Assembly (NCBI GenBank): GCA_963969595.1
Contig: OZ018409.1
Coordinates: 23,034,975 to 23,098,974 of the forward strand
Source: Neckera pumila
Lineage: Eukaryota; Streptophyta; Bryopsida; Hypnales; Neckeraceae
DNA length: 64,000 nucleotides
Direction: 5' to 3'
Part shown: piece by piece, positions 12,262-24,432 of the stretch
How the letters are laid out: every line of letters begins with the position of its first letter
Position numbering within the stretch: position 1 is the stretch's first letter
Position numbers and translations under genes: made by a program
Notes under the pieces: generated by a model
What the model was told of the DNA's origin: nothing
Databases searched by the model: none
What the model saw: only the letters and a program-made list of their open reading frames with translations

Positions 12262-13325
12262 CCAATTCTCGAGCTTATTCTTGTTGCAGCAAGAACGTAC
12301 TCGCCAAAGTATGTTCCGTAATTTGTTCTGGTTTGATTTGGTCTCGTCCGTCTTTCGATTCTTTCGATTTTTTTATTGTTTTTTGTTTTTTGTTTTTCGA
12401 CGGCTCGCCTTATTGTGCCTGTGATTTGGTGGAATTTGGAATCACACGTCTCGAGCTTATTTTGCAGCAAACTGAACTCTTTAAAGTATGTTCCGTAACT
12501 TAGTTTGTTCTGTTTTGATTTGGTCTCGTCGGTCTGTCTTTCGATTCTTTCGCTTTTTTTTTATTGTTTTTGGTCGGCTCGCCTTATTGTGCCTGGAATT
12601 GGAATCACTCGTACGTGGTTTCGGGGGACGCGGTCCTTGGGGAATTGGAAGTGCAGTTTCTCGAGTGTGTGGGATTACGTGAAGAGATTGAGTTAGGGTT
12701 CGTTCGTTGGAATGGCTGACTTTGTTGTTGTGAGATTTGAAGCATCGGAGAAAGCGCGCTTCCATCCACCTACTTTCGTTTTTTTTGCCGCTTATTGTTT
12801 CCATAACTTTATTTGTTCTGTTTGGATTTGCTCTCGTCTTTCGATTCTTTCGATTTTTTATTGTTTGTTTCTTGACGGTTCGCCTGTGAGTTGGTGGCAT
12901 TTGAAATCACACGTGGAGCCCGATGCGGTTCTTGGGAATTAAAAGTGCAGTTTCTCGAGCGCGGGATTAGGTGAAGAGATTGAGTTAGGGTCCGTTCGAA
13001 TCGCTGACTTTGTTGTGAGATTTGAAGCATCGGAGAAAGTGTTTCAATCGACCTACTACTTTTCGTTTCAGCTTCTTATTCTCTTTAGAATTCCTTCTGT
13101 TTTGATTCAGGCTTGTGCTTTCGATCCTTGGATTTTTATTTTTACTCGCTTGATTGTGTCCTAGTGATATAGTGGAATTAGAATCACACGTGAAGGTGAT
13201 GTGCTCGCTTACTCGGGAAGTTCAAAGCGCAGTTCTCGAGAGCGGGATTAGGTGAAGAGATTGAGTTAGGGTTCATTGGAACTGCTGACTTTGTCGTGAG
13301 AGTTGAAGCGAGCATGGCGACCGAG
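12262..13325 (+). repeat. degenerate tandem repeat in a presumed 5' leader
   Basis: Units of about 280-300 bp share anchors: CTTTCGATTCTTTCGATTTT near 12352, 12537, 12837 and (diverged) 13118, and GAAGAGATTGAGTTAGGG near 12681, 12973 and 13253. Each unit also carries 'ggaatcacacgt', 'gcagtttctcgag' and 'gctgactttgt'. The first copy is shortened. Pyrimidine-rich tracts and TTAGGGTT motifs give it the look of leader DNA rather than coding sequence; reading frames are not conserved between copies. Confidence 0.75.
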
Positions 13326-13329
13326 TTTG

Positions 13330-13337
13330 TATATAAA
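13330..13337 (+). promoter_or_regulatory. TATA box candidate
   Basis: TATATAAA follows the last repeat unit, with GC-rich sequence upstream. Transcription would begin near 13360-13370 and could supply the leader of the ALMT gene through introns ending at the acceptor at 15046-15047. Confidence 0.5.
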
Positions 13338-14491
13338 CAGAGGTCGTCTTTGTTGAGGCGGCGTCTTGGTTTATGATTTGCTTCTTTAAGTCCTCTTTTT
13401 TCCGGTTTTGGAGTTGGAAAGATGTATGTGGTTGCGATGTGTACACCTGTTTTGTGGAATTTTTTTCTAAAAGCAGGGGATTCGGAATTGTGTGCTTATT
13501 GCTGTTGCTGTTGATGTGATTCCTTGGCCTTTGAAGGAGTTGGTTAGCAGAGAGTTGTTGGCGTGACTCTAGTGCTTGGGCCTAGATCTATATGGGAACC
13601 AAGTTTTCGAGAGGTTTGGACTGAGATTTGCTGACCTCTTCCAGTGAGTTCTGGACATGTTGAGATTTTAGTGGTCACGTTCTCTTTACGTGTTTTTTTT
13701 TGCTTTTTTTTTAAACAAGAGAGCAGAGCTAGCCAAGTGCAGGGTACTCAAAAGCCTAAGTAAAGGGTTCTCAAGCATATTTATGGCTCAAATTTCGTAT
13801 TGTGCATTGCAGTTTACCTTAGACGAATTGAAAGGCTCTCTTCATGTGTGGTGACAATGTGACTAAGACTAAAACGCTCTTTGTTTTGACTTTTTCAGGT
13901 TATGATCTTGAGCCTTGGGAAGGACAGAGGTCGTGTTTGTTTGTCTACCAAGAAGCCATAGCCAACATTTGGTGAAGTAGTTGCGCAAATTTCTATTTAT
14001 TTAAATGAAAGGTAATAGATTTCCTACAAACCGATGCCTTTTACGATTTTGTCATTGTTTGGTATTATACGATGCGGTATACTTGCATCTCTCAACAGGT
14101 ACATCGAAATTTTGGGCTCTAGCAGTTCTGATTAGCCCCGTTGTTCCTGTTGCCTTGTTATTATAGGAGCCTTCCTTCTCTTGAGCTATACTGCTTAACT
14201 ATGAAATGATTGCCGTGTAGGCTTTAGGTGAAGCATCTGAGGAATTGCGGCTTCAGCAAGAGGTATGAAGCACCTGTCCCAGTTTGCTGATAGAAACGCC
14301 TGCCTTGCTATTTTTTCTAAATCCCTCTATTATTGTCCTTCAATTAGTCTCTTTCTGCATATTGTAGACACGAGTAAGCAGTGGTCTTTGAAGGCTTCCG
14401 CTTTAATGCTTATGATTTAAGGACAAGGAATTGGTAGATGTTTTATGGTGTGCGTCTTTCCTCTTATGGAGACTGAGGAGACTAGCGTTAT
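13338..14491 (+). other. probable transcribed leader or relic gene body
   Basis: This stretch has mid GC content and several splice-like sites, but no ORF of convincing quality. It lies between the TATA candidate and the carrier-exon relic. It may be 5' UTR exons and introns of the ALMT gene or remains of a dead mitochondrial carrier gene. Confidence 0.3.
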
Positions 14492-14587
14492 GCAGGTGCT
14501 ATAACGGGTGCAGTGACCGCATTGCTTGATATTATAAAGACTCAACTCAGGACCCAGGCAAATCTTAAAACTCGTAATACATGTTGA
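14492..14587 (+). pseudogene. mitochondrial carrier family exon relic
   Basis: One frame reads AGAITGAVTALLDIIKT followed by QLRTQ, then about ten further residues and a TGA stop. This matches the conserved repeat signature of mitochondrial solute carriers (G-A-x-T-G-x-x-T-x-P-x-D-x-x-K-T), most like the S-adenosylmethionine carrier type. The signature proline, which kinks the helix in working carriers, is leucine here, and the frame closes soon after. It begins at a splice-acceptor-like TATGCAG. No other carrier exon was found nearby, so it is read as a degenerate fragment lying just upstream of the ALMT start. Confidence 0.5.
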
Positions 14588-15079
14588 GATATTGCTCCTG
14601 AATTGTACTGGTTGGTTCATGGGTCTTGGATCTTATCTCCGGCAACTTCATCAGGAAAAATATCCCTTATCATTGTCACTTGACCTTGAAGTGTATCAAA
14701 TTCATTGCTGCCCTTGAAATTTATATCAACTAATGATGCATTAAATTTGCATCTAGTGCAATATGAAGCTGATTAGGGGGAAAAGTTACATATTGTTCAT
14801 GATGGATAAATAGAATGTACAGAGCGCGAGGGACATTACTAATTATATTTGTTTCTTCCAAAGAAATAGTTTGCATTACTCCATGAACCTATGTGGCACC
14901 GGAAGTAGTCTGTGTTTCGACATGACTATGGCCTGCAACATAAGTGCTAGCTATGGTCAGTTGAGTAGGGGATCTTACTAAATGTTGTCCGCTAGAGCTC
15001 AATCGTGTCCCAAGTCTTTTGTTGAGTATATTTATTTTATTTTGCAGGGCATTGGACCAAGGGTGATGTGGATTGAACA

Positions 15080-18060
15080 ATGATGGCCATCAGTCATAGT
15101 TCGCTTAATTCCCCGTTGTTGGGGGATCGTAATGAAAACATCCAAAACTCTTGTTCAACCGGGTTACATCGTGACGAGGTGGTGGTTGCAGTTCCAAGTG
15201 AATCGCAGGATGGTATAATTCCTGATGAATCACTTGCAAATCAGAGCAGGAACACGTTTCAACAAATACACGCCTTAAATCGAATCCGTTCGATTGATTA
15301 TTCGAAAAGTAAATCGAGGCGCAAAGGTCATTCTATTCGCAACCCTATACAAAAGAAGTCATTAGTGGCAAGAGCAAAATATAGTGCCAAGACGGACACA
15401 TGGAATTTCTTGTACAATTTAATGATTGGGCTGTACATGTGGCCCAAGTGGAGTTGGGATGCGATGACAAAGAATTCCAGTCTCACAATTCTGTCTGTCA
15501 AGCAAGGTAGGTGCAACACTCTTCTTTCTTAAAAAGCATATGCTTGGCTTCTCTTGATTGCAATGAAACTATGGTTGTGCAAAACTTGTCCATTACATTT
15601 GTATTCGTTTCCATTGAGAGTGTATCTACAATATGAGTAGGTCCCTTGGTTACAAATCTTGCTTGAGTTCATTCATGGGAAATTCGTAAGCTTTGATTGA
15701 CTTTAAGGTTTTCAGTAAGAGAGTTTATTGCTTTCGAACTTTCGCAATCAGTTTGATTCTTTTATGCTAAACATGAAATGTTTTCTAATTTTTATTGTCC
15801 ATGCTATCATACGAAAATTTTGTAGTGAATGATTGGCTCATTTATTCTTGGACATTTGGAACTCTTGGAACTTTCAATTATTCTTAGGAACTCATGGAGG
15901 ATTCTGGTTGTTTGCAGGATTATGTGCTGGCTTGTGTTCTATACTATGTGTTGTCAAAATCCCTAAGCCTTTCTCAGAGGTTTCAGCGATTGCATTGTGG
16001 GCCGTTATCACTACCGATCTTCTATATGAGGCAAACATTGGACTCTCTATCAGCAAAGGCTGCAATCGCGTTTTGGGAACCTTGGCTGCTGGTTGCTTAG
16101 GGTTTGGTCTGAATCAAGTTGGGCTACAACTTGGACCTGTGTACCCTTACTTTGTGGTAAATTTCGTAATTTTTTTTTGTGTGTTTGTCAACATTATGAT
16201 ACCCATTCGTGTAGTATAATAGTGTTATTTGATGTGAAAATTGGTCCAGAGAGTGTCTTGGAAGATTTGATTGGACTATTCTTGAGAATCTGATTAAGGT
16301 TTCGCGCGGTTGTGCAGGTATTCTGTGTAGTAATGGGTGGTGTCATTTTTCGATTCTTGAAGGGAATACCGCCTTTGAAAGAACAGTGGGGCTATGCTTT
16401 TACAGTGGCAACAATTGCGTTTCATTTTTTCATAATTTATGGGTACTTGGATCCAGAAAGATGGACATTGCCGATGCTCAGGTTTTCCATGATCTTGTTG
16501 GGGTTTGCGATGTCGTCGATTGTGAACATAGCTTTTCGGCCAATTTATGCTGGAGATACGCTGCACAAGCTTGTGGCAAAAAACTTTGAGACTGCTGCCA
16601 GCGTTTTTGAGAGGTACAAATTTCATTTACCCTATAAGCTGTACAAGTTCTTTTATTTATTGAAATGAAGCCTTTTCTATGTATATTGTTTTGATAGTTT
16701 CCATTTAAGAGTATTATTACTGATTTGAGTACATTATTTGCAAGCAAGTAGTCGACATATTGTTAAAAGAATAATTACGTGTTCTTGTGCAATATTGGAG
16801 TGCTTAGGTATTAAGTTACCCATATCTGCAGATGTGTTGAGGAGTATATCAAAGACACGAAGCTGGATCATGTCCCAGACATCTTAAGCGGGCTATGTGA
16901 AGACGATAAAATTCACCAGAGCTATCACCAAATAGTGATGTCAGATTCAGACATTGACAAGTTGGTGAGTGTCGTTGAAATTAAGACAATTGGTGATGTC
17001 TGATACAGACATTGGAAAAGTTGGTGAGTGTACTTGGCATCTAATTTTTAAGACTGTACTGGTCGCTGTATGGTCAAGAGTTTTTTCAATTGCATCTAAA
17101 AGAGACTGATGATTTACCTGTTGCATTGCCTCAGTTGAGTGCCGTGCTTTGGGAACCTCCACATGGAAATTTTTTCATGGGATACCCTTGGCACTTATAC
17201 GATGACATTGCGGACTACCTTCGTTATACTCTCTATGATGTTATAGCTCTCGATTTGTGTCTCCGGGCAAATATTCAAGCCCCCAAGCACCTCAGAGATA
17301 TTTTCTCCCAGGTTTGGTTCTTAATCACACTCTCAGCCTGCCACAATTTGTACTTTATCTTTGTGCTTTTGGTATCTTTGTTGTCATCTATTGGATTGTT
17401 CTGCTTTGCGGATTTGCTTAGGTGTTGTAGGTTGGTGAAGAATAGTCTACATCTGAAGAGAGGCATCAAGGGTAGCGCTTGCTATCAAGGTCCATGGGGC
17501 TTAGCTTTAATCGTCTTTATTGACACTGGCCTGCGGGCTAGACTCATTTTTCATTTTCTAAAAGAAATATTGATGCACAGGAGATGGCGACAATTGCGAC
17601 CGAGTGTGCAACTGTTCTTCGCATACTAGGAGATAGTATGAAAAACATGAAAAAGTTTTCATCAGAGAACATCATGGCACGAGCAGAGGAGGCAGCTGTT
17701 GAGTTGCAATCCAAAATACACCAAAACACGGAGATCCTTTTGGGGAGTACTACTGAGCCTGAGCACTGGTTCTTGGGGTCGCCTCGGGGCTCACAACCAA
17801 GTATTCACCAACCATTTTTAGATCAAGATGATTCAATCTCAGCAAACAAAGGGGGCACGAACAAATCATGGAAAAATACATTTTTACACAGGAAGTCCAG
17901 CTTTGGACCCCACTGGGACGGTAATCTTGAGAGAATCTCGGCTCTATCTTTAGTCAAGTTTGCGTCTCTTTTGATTGAAGTTGTTTCAAAGATGAGGTTC
18001 GTCGTTGATTGTGTTGAGGATCTTAGTGAACAAGCTAAATTTCAAGCTTGTTCGAACTGA
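15080..18060 (+). CDS. aluminium-activated malate transporter (ALMT)-family anion channel
   Basis: Six exons can be joined with GT-AG introns in continuous frame: 15080-15506, 15918-16156, 16318-16613, 16832-16964, 17135-17311 and 17581-18060, giving 583 residues. ALMT proteins are plasma-membrane or vacuolar channels for malate and other anions. The first 142 residues are hydrophilic. About six hydrophobic segments follow within residues 143-305, including SEVSAIALWAVITTDLLYE and YAFTVATIAFHFFIIYGY, then the family motif WEPPHG at about residues 371-376 in the cytosolic half and a long C-terminal tail. An in-frame TGA two codons upstream bounds the start; ATG at 15083 has the better context (A at -3, G at +4) and may be used instead. 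An acceptor at 15046-15047 implies a 5' UTR intron. Length fits the family; the N-terminal extension is on the long side. Which ion it carries cannot be told. Family assignment is firm, exact exon ends slightly less so. Confidence 0.88.
16935..17030 (+). repeat. duplicated 5' splice site region in ALMT intron 4
   Basis: The end of exon 4 and its donor (TGATGTCAGATTCAGACATT ... AAGTTGGTGAGTGT, about 16936-16973) are repeated with changes at about 16992-17030, giving two GTGAGT donors about 60 bp apart. Only the first keeps the reading frame; reading on to the second meets TGA within the duplicate. Confidence 0.75.
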
Positions 18061-18465
18061 GTGTTGATATTCAGATAGATCCATCATGAAAAATGTCCCG
18101 GCGCCGTGTACATAACAGTTTTTGTTGCGCATCTGAAATACACTTAAACGTCAGAAAGAGAGGCCGATTCTGATTAGAATTAATTTGAGTCTCTCCAGTA
18201 TCCTCTTCCTTTAGGATTTGAGTCTAGTTTCCAATCAAAAGTCTTGATAGCTTTTGCTAGCGGATCGTAGGTATGAAAACAAAGATGTTAACAGACCGAT
18301 CCTTTCAACATTATTCTTTTTTGTAGGACTTTTGCCGTATTTCCAATTTCTTTTAAATTTGAATATGCATATTCAATGCATTACTTTGCTCCAGATGAAT
18401 GAGTAGTTATTGTTAACGTGATTAAAGTTTGCAACTTACTATTGTACTGTATATATGCAAGCTTT
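18061..18465 (+). other. ALMT 3' flank
   Basis: Presumed 3' untranslated and downstream sequence. No consensus AATAAA signal is obvious, and no other gene is seen before the transposon at 18466. Confidence 0.4.
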
Positions 18466-19133
18466 TATCCCTAAATGTCCGAGGCACCAAAAATGCCCGA
18501 GGCACCAAGTTCTGGTGTCGACAATACTTTGAAGTTAAATAGAACCTTACCAAGTTACTATTTTCTTAGTAGTTTTTGTTTTTGAAATATCTTTATGGAG
18601 TCTAGTTTTAGCATTAAAAGTCCAATTTTGAAAATGAATGATTATGGTTTTGCAATTCAAGATTTTGTGAAAGGGTGTCCATTGCAAATCTTGATTTTCT
18701 AGTGTTGAGGGCTCTTGGAAATGAGTGTCAAATACACTAAATCTTGGAGAAAAAATCAAACTAGAAATTAAATTAAAAAAATTGCAAAGTAGATTTTGAG
18801 AAACCTTAAATTGATTGGTATTATGCATGTTATACCTTTTAATCTCACATTTTTGGTGACCAATTTTTTAGATTTGACATGTGAAAAGGCAATTGAAAGA
18901 CTTCAAATTACTTTCACAATTTTAACACCTCATGATCAAATATTATAATCATTCAATCCATAAGTAATATTGTTGCTTTTTCTTTTCTTATGTGATCTCT
19001 AACATGTCTAGTTTGAATTTGTACACTTACAATAGAAAAAAGATTGATTAAATGTATCAAATGTTTGCTTCTTGTTCAATTTATTAACAAATTCCAAGAA
19101 GCTCAGAAATAACTTTGGGTATTTAGGGATTAA
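18466..19133. mobile_element. TTAA family, short subfamily, copy 1
   Basis: The ends read TATCCCTAAATG...GGTATTTAGGGATTAA, a variant of the family TIR. The interior is clearly homologous to 53977-54628 (shared 'aaaatccaattttgaaaatgaatgattatg' region and 'gcaaatcttgattt..agtgttgagg'). No coding capacity. Confidence 0.7.
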
Positions 19134-19382
19134 ACATGAGACTCAATTGGAGGAGTTGGGTTTTTAGTGAATCTTCTAGAAAACTCCCTCGTACTCAACC
19201 ACATGTGAACTTCTTTTGTATCATTCTCTTTGCCTTGAAAGGATGTATGTATCAATCTAAATTTTGGATGTTGAATCACAACTTGTATTTGTTTTTTTTG
19301 CATTGGAATGTTTGATAAAAAAATTTGAATAGTGGCCTTGAAGGCGGAAGCTAATCATTGATTGAAGCTACATTATGCCCTT

Positions 19383-20309
19383 TTCACCCCTAAAGTCGCA
19401 TTGTCCTCTTGAAGGACAAAATAGATCTCAAGTAAGTTCCTACAATCTCAATATTTGTCATGAATTTTGGAAACTTTTTATGAATATAGAAAAACACATT
19501 AGCTTTCTGGGAATATAATTTGTATTTCAATTGGTTCCCATAAGCAAATGAGTGGCACAATAAGTCCAAATTTTAGTTTGGCAAGAAAAAAAATTCCACA
19601 CAAATTTAAATTAAAAACTTTAAAAAAAAAATTCCTTTTATATTGTATTTTTATCTACATAAGTAGTTTTGATTAATTCCATTTGGATTTGTTATGTGAA
19701 GGTTATGGACAATCTTGTTTGTCAAGCGACTAGAGCATCTTTTTGAAAAAATAATTTATAGGATTCACTTTTGAACTCAATTTTCACTAACTTTCAAAAA
19801 ATAAAGTTTCACATGAGGTGAAGATCTCTTGCTAGAACAATCTCACCATTGAGATTAGTATATTTCAATTCCATCTTAGAGCTATTAATGATTTAGTTTT
19901 CCCTTCAATCTTGAACCTACTTCTACTTAACAATTCTTTAATGAGTGTGAATTAAGTGTATATTTTTGTTTTTTTAAATGTCTTAGACCCTCAACTATAT
20001 TCTTCAGCATAAAAAATAGTGCAAAAAACTTAAGTGATGAAGATTCAAAGCTAGAAAATCTAGTCAAGGAAGGTGCAAAAAAAACTTGTTTTCTTCAAAT
20101 AAAATTGCAAATATCTTGTAATCTGTTTGGTCAAAGTTTTTGAAATTCCTTCTACATATTCTTACACCAATCTAGTGCAAGATCCTACAATTAGATACAT
20201 ATAGAGGGTAAAAAATTAAAATTAAAATTTTGTGCTCTTTGCAATAGAAATGACAATTTTGATTAAGTGTTTTTTGATGGAGAAAAGACCTTGGGACTTT
20301 AGGGGTTAA
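19383..20309. mobile_element. TTAA family element, 927 bp
   Basis: The left end is CACCCCTAAAGTCGC (flank TTAA decayed to TCAC) and the right end is CTTTAGGGGTTAA. The interior matches 34527-35444 and 28383-29312, including 'ttatggacaatc', 'agtttcacatgaggtgaaga' and 'gatcctac..ttagatac'. Non-coding. Confidence 0.75.
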
Positions 20310-20972
20310 GAAAGATTTTGAAATCCAAATTTGGACAGCCTTCTGAGGACCTCAAATGTCCTTTGAGGGTTAAGGTTGATTAGTCATTCCCTCTATTATA
20401 TTACAATTTTTGGAAGTGAGACTTTTGAAGTTAGTGTCATTAGTGTGAGCTGTAATAATTCTCTTATATAATTGCATTTTACTAATAGAACTAGATTCTT
20501 TCTACAAATTAATGATTTCAAAGCAAAGAAAACAGTCTCTTCTTTTTCCTTTTCACTAAAGAAATCAAAATAAAATGATTTCTAGGTCAAAAATGTAATA
20601 CAAAGCAATTCGTGTGCCTCATTCTATTTGAATTAACTTTATTTATTTACATAAATGAAATAAATTTGGTATGTCTAATTTATGTCTATAGTAGAATACA
20701 ATGATGTATGTTTTTGTTGGGAAGAATTTGTTTGATGTTTTCTTGAAGAATAAGTAGGATATGTGTCGAAAAATATTAGAATGAGTAAAATAATGTGATT
20801 ATATACAAGTGATGTATATAAGTCTATTATTTAAGTCTATTAATGATTCTTATATGATTAATGTGATTGTATACAAGTCTATTATTGTTTTTTATACTCC
20901 AACTATCAAAGTCTTGCTACTGGAATATTAACTTATATTGATTGATTTGTAAGGTTCCTTTGAGTGCTTTTG
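20310..20972. other. intergenic, nothing recognised
   Basis: AT-rich, no convincing features. Confidence 0.4.
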
Positions 20973-21268
20973 TAAGGTAACTACACCTTAAATTGCATAG
21001 TTAAGCAATTTAATATGATTCAGCATGGTTTTCACTATTATATTGAATTTTTTTGTGGGGTCCCATTGGTAGTCAAATCTAAATTCTAGATTCTCTTAAA
21101 ATGCTTTTTCTGGACACCATGTGAATAAACTACAAAATTTCAAAGTGTTGAAAATAGATGTAATTAAAAGCGATCATAGAGTCTTATGGATAGTGGAAGT
21201 ACATTTTAGGCAATAATATCCAGTGCGCAATTGTAGGAAGCCTGCGATTTTTAGGTGTAGTTACCTTA
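20973..21268. mobile_element. MITE with TAAGGTAACTACACC ends
   Basis: The 296-bp element begins TAAGGTAACTACACCTTAAA and ends with the inverted copy TTTTTAGGTGTAGTTACCTTA. It may be a distant relative of the TAAGGTAG family. The interior is non-coding. Confidence 0.7.
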
Positions 21269-22385
21269 ATGCTCACTAAAAATCTAAGGATTACATGTAC
21301 ATCATCATTTCATGAAAGCTTATGGTCAATTTTGGTCACACTTTGTACAAAACTTTGAAAATTCATATTGTACGATGTCTAAAAATGCATGCTAAGTGAG
21401 TTGATTTTACACATAGTTATCTTACAAGAAGCGTAGCCTAGTACTTTGAGCCTGGATTATTAAGTTAGATTTTCAGCAAGGTTTTGAGCAGAATTTTACT
21501 CAAAAGGGATACAATTATTTGAGAGAATCTTTGATAAAATGTATTCTGTAATGAATGAAATTATGGAAATGCTACAAAATCATAGCATGGCATCACCTCT
21601 TTCTTGGATGAATATACAAGCTTTTTGATGAATGTATAAACATCCATCTACACGTTGCAAGTTTCAAACAATGCATGTGGATGTAAATAGTTTCATCAAG
21701 TCCCCGGACAATGGATTGTTTTTTGCATTGACCCAAAAGAAGCTATTCCACAAGAAGCTCTATCCTCTTTTCACTTGCTTTGCCATTTTATGAATGATTG
21801 ATTTCCTACTCAAACTTCCTCAAATGTAGTTTTTGTCAATGCAAAGTCTCTTCTTCTTCCGTTAGATCTAGAAAAATAAAGTAAGGTGCACTAAAACTGC
21901 CCATGCTCTAAAAACGTTCTCTAAGACAAAGATATGTATTAGAAGTCTCAATGCATCCATGGTGAACATTTCAAGGAGGGGATAATTTTGAAGGATTGCA
22001 TCTCTAATTCCAACTTCAAAATTCATAACAAAATCGATTGGACACCCAATAATTATTATGAATAGAAGACATTTACGTGCAAAAAAATTTCATCTTTCAA
22101 AGGAAGAATTATAGAAAATTGATTTGATTTGCGATGAGCAACACTTCTGAAAAATCTAAATCAATTCTCAGAAGGAAGCACTGAAAACACCCCAGCTTAA
22201 ATAAAATGAAAAACTATATTCTAAAACCCAACCAAAAGAATGATGTTAGCTTTGCAATTGCCCTTTGGTTTCTAAATTAGGAGGTCTATAAATTGATGAG
22301 GTTCTATATGCAGGCTCCTATTTAGAAATGAGTGACATGTTCCTTGAAATATTGACAAGGTAGGTAGGCTTGTGGACCTCCTACC
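21269..22385. other. intergenic, nothing recognised
   Basis: AT-rich DNA without element ends or gene signals. Confidence 0.4.
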
Positions 22386-23298
22386 TTAACCCTGAAGTTC
22401 CATGACTATATTTTCACCTAAAAATCTCAAAAATTGTCATTTTTAGAGCAAGTATCAAATTTTTGGAAAAAAAACTTCTGCTAATATATGTAACCATAGG
22501 ATCTTTTAGTATGCTGACTTAATAACATGTGGTAGAAATTTCAAAAATTTCCACCGTGTAGATTGCAAGATATAAGCATTCAAATTCACTGAAATCATTT
22601 TTTTGGACCTGCAAAAAACAGGACAGTTGCACTTCATAAGCTCACATTTCTATAAAAAAATGTCCAAAATGGTAGTGCTCCTTAGGATTCTTTTTCCGAG
22701 ACTAATTGGGCACATGCTTGAAAATTTTCAGATCATTTGGAATTGTACAACATGCAAGAAAAAAATAGTTTTTAGATAATAGCAAAAAATGATTCAAACT
22801 ACAAGATTGTTAAGAGTTTAATTATGGAATTGAAAATACCAATCCCAATGGCTGCAATGTTTTAATAAACAATCGACATCCTATAATTTTATTTTTTTTC
22901 AAAAAATATTGAAAATTGAGTAAGATAAAGGACTTCAAATATTTTTTTAGCGTAGAGAATCTATAACTACCCACAAACAAAAAAAACTCATAACTTTTGA
23001 TTCATTGATCAAAATAGAATGATTCAAGGCTTTCCACATAATATATAACTTTAGAAATCCAATTTCAATTTATTTTTTGAAAAAAAAGATTTTTTTTATC
23101 TGCCCGGATTACCCATTTACGAAAAAAAGTAATATATTAGGCCATAACATTTTACTCATATTTCCAAATTTCATGAATTTTAGTGCATATGAGAGATATT
23201 AAAATTTGGGTCAAAAATACAAAAACCTCTAGTCACATGTACCTGCTCAAAATGTCTATATAGCCAAAAAAAATGCATGTTGGTCCTTTAGGGGTTAA
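22386..23298. mobile_element. TTAA family element, 913 bp
   Basis: Bounded by TTAACCCTGAAGTTCC and GGTCCTTTAGGGGTTAA. Interior homologous to 63239-64000 (same order: 'aaccataggatctt', 'aacatgtggtagaaatttc', 'ccaccgtgtagattgcaagatataagcattcaaa'). TTAA is intact on both sides. No ORF with a transposase signature. Confidence 0.85.
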
Positions 23299-23770
23299 TA
23301 CCAATCAAGATCCAAATTTGCCAAAATGTATTGAATGCATTCATTATAGAAAGCCCATCTAGGAGAGTCTAAGATATCTTATTGTTGGAGTGCCTCAAAA
23401 AAATGATGAATAATTTTATTATGACATTCTACAATAACAGGTTCTCTTGAATTTGACAAAATTGAGTCACATTTGGTTTTACAAAAATTGAAAGTATACT
23501 TATCCAGCATTGCCACCACCCGTTTACGTCCACTACATTTTGACCTTGAATGTCCACCTTAATTCACCCCAAAACATCACAAGCTCTCAAAAGCAACTAA
23601 TGGGAAGTGAAGCATTTCTTGCTTCAAAGGTTCCAATTTAATGCAAGTCTAGATATGTAGGTAACTTACGCTTTCAACTTTGAAAATTTATGGAATCAAG
23701 TTGTATGAGTGTCAAAAAATTATGAAACTAAATTTGTTGGTTTTCTCCAAAGGAGGCTTCCATTCTCACT
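23299..23770. other. spacer between TTAA elements
   Basis: Nothing recognised. Confidence 0.4.
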
Positions 23771-23950
23771 TTAACCCCTAAAGGCCCAAGACATTTTCTG
23801 AGTCCGAAACCACTGAAAATTGCCATTTCTGCTGTGATCACTCGAGAAACCAAAAATAACATTTTTTTAGAATCTAACCGTAGGATCTTGTGCTTCACTT
23901 GTTGTAAATCATGTAATAAAAATTTCGTGAAGTTTGATTGTATGGATTGC

Positions 23951-24432
23951 ATTAGGAAAAATTTCAGGCCTCCAAAAGGCCGCGAGTTCTGCACTCATTT
24001 GGTGCAATTACGGAATAAAATAAAATAAAAAATTATTATTTATTTTCTTAAAAATATTTAAAAAAAAAATTGGATGCTGATGTGACACTTATAGTGCCAC
24101 GTTGGATCTTTTTTGTTTGTTTTTTCCACAAAAAATGTATTTTTAAGAAAAAATATTTTTTTATTCATTCTGAAAATGCACCAAAGGGGTCCTATAAATC
24201 AATTCCTTGGCGGACTTCTACACTGAATAGGGGTATTAAGGGGATCCATATTGATTAATCAACATCTAACACTATTTAAATATCTACCTGTTCTGTACAT
24301 CAATAGTTATTGAACTATGTGGGGACTGTACATCATGTTTCAAATATCTCCAATTTTCGAAGATAAGTCCCTTTAATTTTTTGGTCCCCTTAATATCCCT
24401 ATTTAGTGTAGAGGCCTGAAATTTTTTCTAAT
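23951..24432. mobile_element. ATTAGGAAAAATTTCAG family MITE, copy 2, itself interrupted
   Basis: TIRs ATTAGGAAAAATTTCAGGCC and its complement ending CTAAT bound the element, with the family interior (TGATGTGACAC...GTGCCACGTT). It sits inside a TTAA family element and is itself broken near its right TIR by a TA-flanked MITE at 24221-24409. Confidence 0.8.
24221..24409. mobile_element. TA-flanked MITE nested at third level
   Basis: TIRs CACTGAATAGGGGTATTAAG and CACTAAATAGGGATATTAAG face each other with TA immediately outside each. Removing the insert plus one TA restores a right arm of the host MITE that pairs with its left arm. The TA duplication suggests the Tc1/mariner (Stowaway) group. Confidence 0.75.

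Noticed and set aside
12195..13030. Several ORFs of 60-139 codons on both strands
   Set aside because: They arise from the pyrimidine-rich tandem repeat; reading frames are not kept between units.
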